From: Oscillospiraceae bacterium
GTDB lineage: Bacteria; Bacillota; Clostridia; Oscillospirales; Oscillospiraceae
NCBI GenBank assembly: GCA_020025175.1
Contig: JAHHSM010000015.1
Location: 1-27,298 of the forward strand
Length of the DNA: 27,298 nt
Direction of reading: 5' to 3'
The position numbers were made by a program, and so were the translations under genes. Below are positions 22,233 to 27,298 of the stretch, in pieces; within the stretch, counting starts at the first letter, position 1; every line of letters begins with the position of its first letter. The notes beneath the pieces are model-generated. The model saw only the letters and a program-made list of their open reading frames with translations, ran no database searches and was not told the origin of the DNA.

Positions 22233-22706
22233 TTATTCTTCGGTTTCTTCGCGGTCTGCCTTCCGGTCCAGCTGCCGCTTGCGCGCCTTGTAGATGGCGG
22301 AGAAAAAGGTGAGCAGCAGCATCGCTGGAATACTGACGAAAAGCAGCATAAACAGGAATGTCGCAAAGGAGCCTGTGAGGGAGCCGTAGCGATAATAGGT
22401 TACGGCAAACCATACTGCCCCCATCACGGCGCCTGCCAGCAGACTGACCAGCAGATTTGTGTTTGTGTTGGCTTTTAATTTGCGATCCCAGATGCCGTTT
22501 TTGATGCAGCCGACCAAAAGATAAACAGACAGCACGGTGAGGATGATGCATTCTCCGGCGATGGAGCGGAAGCTGTTCCCTTCCAGCAGATTTTGGATTA
22601 AAATTGCGACAGCCAATCCCCAAACAGCGATCCAGCAACAGGTATGTTCAATTTTCAGCAGTTTCATTTCCTGCATTTCATCCAGATTATTTTTCGTCAC
22701 TTTCAT
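22233..22706 (-). CDS. Multi-pass membrane protein, partner of an XRE regulator (DUF6773-like)
   Basis: 157 residues from ATG 22706. Four hydrophobic segments are visible (around 25-40, 50-68, 82-100, 112-135), with a highly charged C-terminal tail (YKARKRQLDRKADREETEE). A GGGAGGA ribosome binding site precedes ATG 22706; the ATG at 22715 lies too close to it. The gene overlaps the regulator gene by 20 nt and is certainly co-transcribed with it. Pairs of a short XRE regulator and a small membrane protein are common in Firmicutes; the function is not established. The family name is my best guess. Confidence 0.7.
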   Translation of the reverse strand: MKVTKNNLDEMQEMKLLKIEHTCCWIAVWGLAVAILIQNLLEGNSFRSIAGECIILTVLSVYLLVGCIKNGIWDRKLKANTNTNLLVSLLAGAVMGAVWFAVTYYRYGSLTGSFATFLFMLLFVSIPAMLLLTFFSAIYKARKRQLDRKADREETEE

Positions 22707-22908
22707 TGTTTTCATCCTCCCAAAACAGTTCGTCCAACCGGGCATCCAAAGCCCAGCATATTTTCAGGCACAATTTGATCGTAGGGTTGTATTCCCCTTT
22801 TTCGATGGCATTGATGGTTTGCCTGGAAACGCCGATTTTTTCCGCAAGATCTTTCTGTGTCATATCTTTCTTGGTTCGTGCGAGCTTTAATGCAATATTT
22901 TTTGCCAC
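22687..22908 (-). CDS. XRE-family helix-turn-helix regulator, short
   Basis: 73 residues, starting at GTG 22908 after AGGAGGG. The HTH_3 domain covers nearly the whole protein: 'LARTKKDMTQKDLAEKIGVSRQTINAIEKGEYNPTIKLCLKICWAL'. The recognition helix is SRQTINAIEKGE. This is the YgzD-like small repressor type, usually autoregulating the operon with its membrane partner. Length is normal for this type. Confidence 0.92.
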   Translation of the reverse strand: MAKNIALKLARTKKDMTQKDLAEKIGVSRQTINAIEKGEYNPTIKLCLKICWALDARLDELFWEDENNESDEK

Positions 22909-22932
22909 GATATACCCTCCTTTTGTGCTTTG

Positions 22933-22961
22933 ATAGTATCATATATATTTCTATAAGTCAA
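22933..22961 (-). promoter_or_regulatory. Promoter of the XRE-membrane protein operon
   Basis: On the minus strand TTGACT (22961-22956) and TACTAT (22938-22933) are spaced by 17 bp. The region is AT-rich and holds short palindromes such as GTATATAC next to the -35 box, possible operator material for the XRE protein. No gene is seen in 22975-23226. Confidence 0.65.
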
Positions 22962-23059
22962 GTATATACGACATAATAAAAAATATAATGTACTTTGCGG
23001 GAGCGTAATATATAGCTGGATGTGCAGGGCGGTACAGAGGTGTGCTATCAAAATAAAAG

Positions 23060-23100
23060 AACAGGCAGCACCAGAATTTCACATTTTGGTGCTGCCTGTT
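23060..23100 (-). terminator. Terminator after the phospholipase C-like gene
   Basis: A 14-bp perfect stem AACAGGCAGCACCA / TGGTGCTGCCTGTT with a 13-nt loop. On the minus strand it is followed by a T-rich run and lies downstream of the gene ending at 23227. Confidence 0.75.
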
Positions 23101-23226
23101 TGCGTTTTCTTTGTCGGAAAAGGGACTGCTGAATAATGATGATTGCGCAATTACTGTTTTGCAGCCCTTTGGCGCAATATGACGCAATACAAATTGTTTT
23201 TTCTTGAGCAGGTATAACAAAAAGTT

Positions 23227-23805
23227 TTATCCTGCCACGCCTGCACGGGCCATGAAGGCCAGCGATCTGGATGAGCGCGCTTGTGCATTAAATGCGGAGA
23301 AAACCTCCTGGCTGACGGCTTCTGCCGCAGCAACGATGTATTTCACATCGTTTTCGGGACAAGGGGCGGTGTTCATGTACTCGCTGTGCATCTCTTTTAA
23401 AATGGAAGAGACGGAGGTGTTGTGGGCTGAGGAAGGTATTGGGGCAGTGTGCTTTTGTGCAAACCGTGCCTTTAGGGCTTTTTTCAGTCGGAATTCATAC
23501 TTGCAATGGTCAACAAATCCGCCTTCAAAATTGGAGTTGTGCGGATGGGTAAAGTAGTCCTCCAAAAAGTGGAGGTTGTAACCCAGACGAAAGCAGTTGA
23601 TCAGTGTCCACGTGCCGTTGCTCTTCAGATTATTGAGATTTTTTTCTACGCGCTTGGCGGTGGTATCATGTTTGTGACCGACCCAATAAGTATGCACGAG
23701 AATGTCCGGCATAATGCTGCCGAGTTTCAGTGCATATCCGTGCAGTCTCCAGGAGCCGTCGCCCATGAGATAGCTGGCCAGTGACCAGTGACATTGTTTG
23801 TGCAT
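23227..23805 (-). CDS. Zinc-dependent phospholipase C-like protein
   Basis: 192 residues. The pattern is that of the zinc-dependent phospholipase C/S1-P1 superfamily: HW near the start (6-7), 'LGSIMPD' (28-34), 'YNLHFLEDYFTHPHN' (76-90) and a later His (His100). The 'H..EDy.tHPHn' block supplies metal ligands. No signal peptide is visible and the protein is shorter than secreted toxins of this superfamily, so it is probably a cytoplasmic member of unknown substrate. ATG 23805 is chosen over GTG 23814, because the ribosome binding site GAGGGTG overlaps the latter. Confidence 0.8.
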   Translation of the reverse strand: MHKQCHWSLASYLMGDGSWRLHGYALKLGSIMPDILVHTYWVGHKHDTTAKRVEKNLNNLKSNGTWTLINCFRLGYNLHFLEDYFTHPHNSNFEGGFVDHCKYEFRLKKALKARFAQKHTAPIPSSAHNTSVSSILKEMHSEYMNTAPCPENDVKYIVAAAEAVSQEVFSAFNAQARSSRSLAFMARAGVAG

Positions 23806-23880
23806 CGGAATCACCCTCTTAGATGTATTTGAAGGGAGCGATCACAATCGTACAAGGGGATCGAGCTTCCCTACACTTTA

Positions 23881-23909
23881 AGAATACAGCGGAAAAAGTA
23901 AGAAATCAA
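23881..23909 (-). promoter_or_regulatory. Possible promoter of the phospholipase C-like gene
   Basis: On the minus strand TTGATT (23909-23904) and TATTCT (23886-23881) are spaced by 17 bp. The match is moderate. Confidence 0.4.
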
Positions 23910-23943
23910 TGGTGTTTTATACCAAAAAATACAACAAAATGGA

Positions 23944-23975
23944 CAAAAAAATCCGCAGAGCAAAACTCTGCGGAT
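23944..23975 (-). terminator. Terminator after the 23995-24528 gene
   Basis: Read on the minus strand, a perfect 10-bp stem ATCCGCAGAG / CTCTGCGGAT with a 5-nt loop is followed by seven T. It closes the dehydrogenase-unknown gene pair. Confidence 0.88.
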
Positions 23976-23994
23976 GGAAAACTGTAATAAAGCA

Positions 23995-24528
23995 TCATAT
24001 GCTGTCGGCATGGGGGAAGCGAGACAAAATATCTGCAAAAATAACCTCAAACTGATCTGCGGCATAGAGTTTGCATTCGGATTTGTAGTAGCCGCGGGCG
24101 GTGCAGACCAAGCCGTATATGTGCTGCAATTCGCTTTCAGCGTTGACGTAGTCCAGCCGCATGAACCAGCGGCAGCTGGGCTTATTGCTTCGCAAGGCAT
24201 CCATGAACTGATTGGCACCGTTTTCGAGCAAAGCGTCCATTTCCTCCGGAGAAACGGCACACTGGTTTTTGAGGATTTGCACTTCGCTGGCGAAATGAAT
24301 GGTACGCAGATTCCGATAGGGGATGGCAATGTATTTTTTGTGGCAGGTGACGCGCAGCTCCTGGGTTTCGGGGAACAGGCGCACGATCGACATATCGCCC
24401 AGTGCCAGATCGCCCTGCGCCGGATGCATCAGTGCAATGGCAAATCCTTGCTCCCCTTCGGTACGGCGCAGCTTTTCGAGATTGGCTGCGGCTTTTTCTT
24501 CTGGTGTTTTCTTTTTAAACAAGAACAT
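23995..24528 (-). CDS. Hypothetical protein, soluble
   Basis: 177 residues from ATG 24528 (GAAAGGAGCG upstream; the longer frame from 24564 would overlap the dehydrogenase). The N-terminus is a charged helix (FLFKKKTPEEKAAANLEKLRR). A beta-rich centre (QELRVTCHKKYIAIPYRNLRTIHFASEV) and further mixed alpha/beta sequence follow. No signal peptide, no membrane segment, no motif I recognise. It begins 13 nt after the dehydrogenase stop, so the two form an operon. No function can be given. Confidence 0.7.
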   Translation of the reverse strand: MFLFKKKTPEEKAAANLEKLRRTEGEQGFAIALMHPAQGDLALGDMSIVRLFPETQELRVTCHKKYIAIPYRNLRTIHFASEVQILKNQCAVSPEEMDALLENGANQFMDALRSNKPSCRWFMRLDYVNAESELQHIYGLVCTARGYYKSECKLYAADQFEVIFADILSRFPHADSI

Positions 24529-24541
24529 GGGGACGCTCCTT

Positions 24542-25510
24542 TCAATAACCGATGCTGCGTTCAACGACCTGTTTCATAGGCTGATTGCGGCAGTATCGGG
24601 TCAAATTATCACAAAACATGCCTACACCCAAATCACAGGTGATATCCAGCGTCATGTTTCCGGATATATGAGGTGTGAGAATCAGGTTTTTTGTTTTCCA
24701 CAGCGGATGATCTGCTGGCAGGGGCTCGGGTGTGGTGACATCCAAGGCGGCACCGGCAATTTTTCCTGTATTGAGCAGCTCCATCAAGGCATCCTGATCC
24801 AGACAGGAGCCACGTCCAACATTGATCAGGACAGAGGAACGCTTCAAAAGCTCCAGCCGTTCGCGGCTGATGAGATTTTCGGTTTCTTTGGTTTCCGGAA
24901 GGCAAATGACAACGGCATCTGCACCGGCCAATGCAAAATCAAGATCTTCGACAGCATAGCTTTCATCAAAGCAGCGCGGCAGGGGTTTATTGGTGCGGTG
25001 CACGCCGCGGATATGTGCTGCACCCATGGCTTTTGCACGCTGGGCAAAAGCGGTGCCGATATCTCCGGTGCCGATGACGGTGATGACGCTGCCGTAAATG
25101 GAACGGATGCGCCCCAGACTTTTCCATTGGTGTGACGCGGCAATTGCGGTATATTCCGGCATGCGTCGCATGAGCATAAGCATTGTCATGATAATATGCT
25201 CGCTGATGGTAATACCGTAAGCACCGGCGGAGTTTGTCAGGATAACGCCGGGATGCGGATAAAGAAAACTGGCGGTATACTGTTCTACACCGGAGGATGC
25301 GCATGCCAGCCAGCGCAGAGAAGTGGCACGGGGAAGTTTTGCAGGGGGGATATAGCCATATAAAATTTCGCATTGATCAATAGCAGCATCCAAATCTGCT
25401 TCATCAGTAAAATAACGGACAGCGAGATTGTTGCCGGCAGCAATGCGTTCAATTTTGCATTTATGTGTGCTGGTCAGGAAATCCGCCTTGATGCCAAGGA
25501 TTCGATCCAT
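24542..25510 (-). CDS. D-2-hydroxyacid dehydrogenase family protein
   Basis: 322 residues. It carries the nucleotide-binding glycine motif GTGDIG (147-152) and the family's catalytic Arg233 (VGRGSCLD), Glu262 (TTPEPLP) and His281 (LTPHISG), so it should be active. After the second beta strand the sequence is GVHRTN (169-174) with no acidic residue, which by analogy suggests NADP(H) rather than NAD(H); this is inference. The 2-oxoacid substrate cannot be told. ATG 25510 follows GGAGGTACTT. The longer frame from 25552 has no support. Confidence 0.88.
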   Translation of the reverse strand: MDRILGIKADFLTSTHKCKIERIAAGNNLAVRYFTDEADLDAAIDQCEILYGYIPPAKLPRATSLRWLACASSGVEQYTASFLYPHPGVILTNSAGAYGITISEHIIMTMLMLMRRMPEYTAIAASHQWKSLGRIRSIYGSVITVIGTGDIGTAFAQRAKAMGAAHIRGVHRTNKPLPRCFDESYAVEDLDFALAGADAVVICLPETKETENLISRERLELLKRSSVLINVGRGSCLDQDALMELLNTGKIAGAALDVTTPEPLPADHPLWKTKNLILTPHISGNMTLDITCDLGVGMFCDNLTRYCRNQPMKQVVERSIGY

Positions 25511-25595
25511 AAAATAAGTACCTCCAAACTTGTCGCAAAAAACGACGTTCATTCTGAGTTTGAGTTGGGTTATGCTGTTTGCCTGAGACGAGCAA

Positions 25596-25625
25596 AGCGC
25601 GTTTCCATACTCTGGAAACGCACTT
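25596..25625 (-). terminator. Possible terminator after the ComFB-domain gene
   Basis: A stem of GCGTTTCCA / TGGAAACGC (extended by imperfect pairs) lies 24 nt after the stop at 25649, minus strand. The T tract is weak, so this is tentative. Confidence 0.45.
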
Positions 25626-25648
25626 GTTTTGGTCGTAATTGCGTGCTG

Positions 25649-26422
25649 TTAGTGCCTTGGGTGCTTCTGAACCTCTTGACATGCGCGCAAAAGCTGTGAT
25701 GTAATTTCACTGTCGTAACGATTGGAATACATATCGTAGCGGAGCTGGAATTCGCTCCGAGACATAACGACATATTTGGGGAGAAGGTTGCTTAATGTGA
25801 TTGCAAGCACATCATTTCTGCATCGTTTGCATGGACAAAGACCCAAAAGATGGATATACTTATCAACTTTTTCATCGGTCAGTTCCCACACTGCGTTGAT
25901 GAGAACCGTATCATCCGGAGCACTGTCTGTTTGCGATGAAAGCTGTGCGTCTGCTTCGGATAAAGAATGTGCGTCAGGTGCTGCGGGAGCATCAAAAGTA
26001 TTCTCCGATGGGGCGGAAATGGGTGCATCCGCTATTGAAGCAGGGGGGATTTCCGATGTATGTATAGAAACTTCTTCGGGTGCCGCCACAGGCGCTTCGG
26101 AGGATACGGCTTCGGGTTTCGGAACAGAAGGGGGAATGTGCTGCGGCGGAGTTGATGGCTGCACAGCATGCGCTTCCTCTTCCAATGCTTCAGTGAGCGC
26201 CGCCTTGATTTGAGAAGAAACTTCCGCATCTGCGTTCAGCGCAGTGATAATGGGGGGAGTTTGAGGAGTGGCGGAGGGAGTGGAAGCCGGAGCGGAAGAG
26301 GCGGTGGAAATGGACCCTTCGGATACCTCAGACTGCACCGGAGCAGAGGCGGCGCTTTTTCGCAGCAAATTCATGACATGTGCTGTTTTGTTAGAATTGG
26401 AACTGCCTTTAGACGATGACAT
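25649..26422 (-). CDS. ComFB-domain protein with a long low-complexity N-terminal region
   Basis: 257 residues. The C-terminal 85 (about 173-257) match the late competence protein ComFB: 'AVWELTDEKVDKYIHLLGLCPCKRC' with Cys196, Cys198 and Cys201, then 'RNDVLAITLSNLLPKYVVM'. Residues about 24-170 are Pro/Ala/Ser/Glu-rich and probably disordered, broken by a predicted helix (SSQIKAALTEALEEE, 69-83). A short N-terminal helix (HVMNLLRK, 15-22) may be a docking motif. ComFB homologues in cyanobacteria are reported c-di-GMP binders; whether this one is cannot be told. The gene follows parA at 39 nt on the same strand, with AAAGGAG before ATG 26422. Confidence 0.8.
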   Translation of the reverse strand: MSSSKGSSNSNKTAHVMNLLRKSAASAPVQSEVSEGSISTASSAPASTPSATPQTPPIITALNADAEVSSQIKAALTEALEEEAHAVQPSTPPQHIPPSVPKPEAVSSEAPVAAPEEVSIHTSEIPPASIADAPISAPSENTFDAPAAPDAHSLSEADAQLSSQTDSAPDDTVLINAVWELTDEKVDKYIHLLGLCPCKRCRNDVLAITLSNLLPKYVVMSRSEFQLRYDMYSNRYDSEITSQLLRACQEVQKHPRH

Positions 26423-26461
26423 GGGAGTGCTCCTTTATGTAATGTAGATGTAATGTAATAA

Positions 26462-27241
26462 TCAGCGTTTACGGGGGCGGGGGAATGCTTCACCGGCTAC
26501 AGCATCAACGATTTTACGAAAATCCATAGCAGGATTAGACTGTGGGCGGTAAGCTAAAACGCTTTGGCCGTAAGCCGGAGCGGCTGCGACATCAACACTG
26601 CATCGAACCTTTGCAGAAAAAACCTGAGTATCCATCTGCTCGGCCACTTCGTTTGCCATGTCAAGCACGTCGCGATGGAGCCTGAGGCGATGATTGTATT
26701 TATTCATCAAAATGCCCAGAACCTTGAGGTTGGGATTAAAGGAAGAGCGAATTGTTTCGTAGGTATCCCGCAGCTGAGAAACGCCGACCAAACTCAAAAT
26801 TTCCGGTTCCATGGGGATGATAAGACCTGTAGATGCCACATAAGCATTGATGGTTAAAATATTCAGTGCAGGGGGTGTGTCGATAATGACAAAATCATAG
26901 CGGTCCTGCACAAGCTGAAGCTGTTCACACAGCATAAATTCACGGCGTGGCGCGGTAAATTCTACTTCTGCCGTTGAAAGAAGGACATCGGACGGGATCA
27001 CATCTCCATACTCCGTTGAGGAGATGGATTCAAAGATAGAGCGCGACTTGGAAAGTATATCATATGTTGTGCATCCTGCACCGATTTCCAAACCAAGGGT
27101 GAAACCGAGGTTTCCTTGAGGGTCCAAATCGACACCCAATACACGTGCGCCCCGCTGATGCAGACCGGTGATGAGTGCGGAAGCCGTCGTAGTTTTACCG
27201 ACTCCGCCTTTTTGATTGGATATAGTAATGACTTGTGTCAA
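26462..27241 (-). CDS. ParA/Soj-family partition ATPase
   Basis: 259 residues. The deviant Walker A KGGVGKTT (11-18) with its signature Lys11, the DLDPQGN segment (38-44) and Walker B FVIIDTPP (about 116-123) identify ParA/Soj. Such ATPases bind DNA non-specifically as dimers and move cargo over the nucleoid. No ParB gene or parS-like repeats follow; the partner gene encodes a ComFB-domain protein instead. The start is TTG 27241, 8 nt after AAGGAGG. The promoter lies beyond or near the right edge and cannot be judged. The GTPase-like C-terminus (PRPRKR) is basic. Confidence 0.92.
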   Translation of the reverse strand: MTQVITISNQKGGVGKTTTASALITGLHQRGARVLGVDLDPQGNLGFTLGLEIGAGCTTYDILSKSRSIFESISSTEYGDVIPSDVLLSTAEVEFTAPRREFMLCEQLQLVQDRYDFVIIDTPPALNILTINAYVASTGLIIPMEPEILSLVGVSQLRDTYETIRSSFNPNLKVLGILMNKYNHRLRLHRDVLDMANEVAEQMDTQVFSAKVRCSVDVAAAPAYGQSVLAYRPQSNPAMDFRKIVDAVAGEAFPRPRKR

Positions 27242-27298
27242 AGAAATTTCCTCCTTAGGGAAAAAACTATGGAATTGCCTCTTATTTTTATTTTACAC

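Overview
The window looks like a chromosomal segment of a low-to-mid GC Firmicute, most likely a Clostridia/Oscillospiraceae-type gut anaerobe. The reasons are strong purine-rich ribosome binding sites, consensus TTGACA/TATAAT promoters with 16-17 bp spacing, hairpin-plus-U terminators, frequent GTG/TTG starts, and Firmicute family content: a GGGtGRT protein beside an Fe-S scaffold protein, a LUD protein, a divergent PAP2 protein, and a ParA-ComFB pair. The taxonomic call is inference from gene families.

Layout. 1-1623: the 3' part of a tRNA-Val with its terminator, a zinc-ribbon membrane protein, a DUF2085 protein and a divergent-PAP2 protein. 1773-14822: one uninterrupted, same-strand, tightly overlapped phage-type operon. 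It holds small and large terminase, portal, prohead protease, decoration protein, major capsid protein, head-tail connectors, tail sheath, tail tube, a tail assembly chaperone with a -1 frameshift signal, a short protein in the tape-measure slot, LysM/XkdP-like, XkdQ-like, spike-like, gp25-like, baseplate J-like and YmfQ-like proteins. Gene order follows Bacillus PBSX (xkd genes). 14985-17728, minus strand: a small acidic-tailed membrane protein, a LUD-domain protein and asparaginyl-tRNA synthetase, whose last 86 bp are duplicated with a 125-bp hairpin-rich spacer. 17896-21340, plus strand: a DUF1294 protein, the NifU-like scaffold plus GGGtGRT pair, and aspartate carbamoyltransferase with a C-terminal zinc module. 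21466-22035: five tRNA genes (Gly, Arg, His, Gln, Lys). 22233-27241, minus strand: a membrane protein with its XRE regulator, a zinc-dependent phospholipase C-like protein, an unknown protein, a D-2-hydroxyacid dehydrogenase, a ComFB-domain protein and a ParA ATPase.

The main point of interest is the 13-kb phage-like operon. It appears to encode a complete DNA-packaging head and contractile tail. It shows no integrase, repressor, replication, lysis or tail-fibre gene, no recognisable attachment repeats and no broken gene. Its tape-measure position holds only a 189-residue protein. This looks like a domesticated particle (PBSX-like or gene-transfer-agent-like) rather than a normal prophage; that reading is inference. 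Two other sites deserve attention: a textbook -1 programmed frameshift (A AAA AAA, 7-nt spacer, 9-bp stem) in the tail chaperone gene, and the duplicated asnS 3' end, which resembles the scar of a site-specific insertion.
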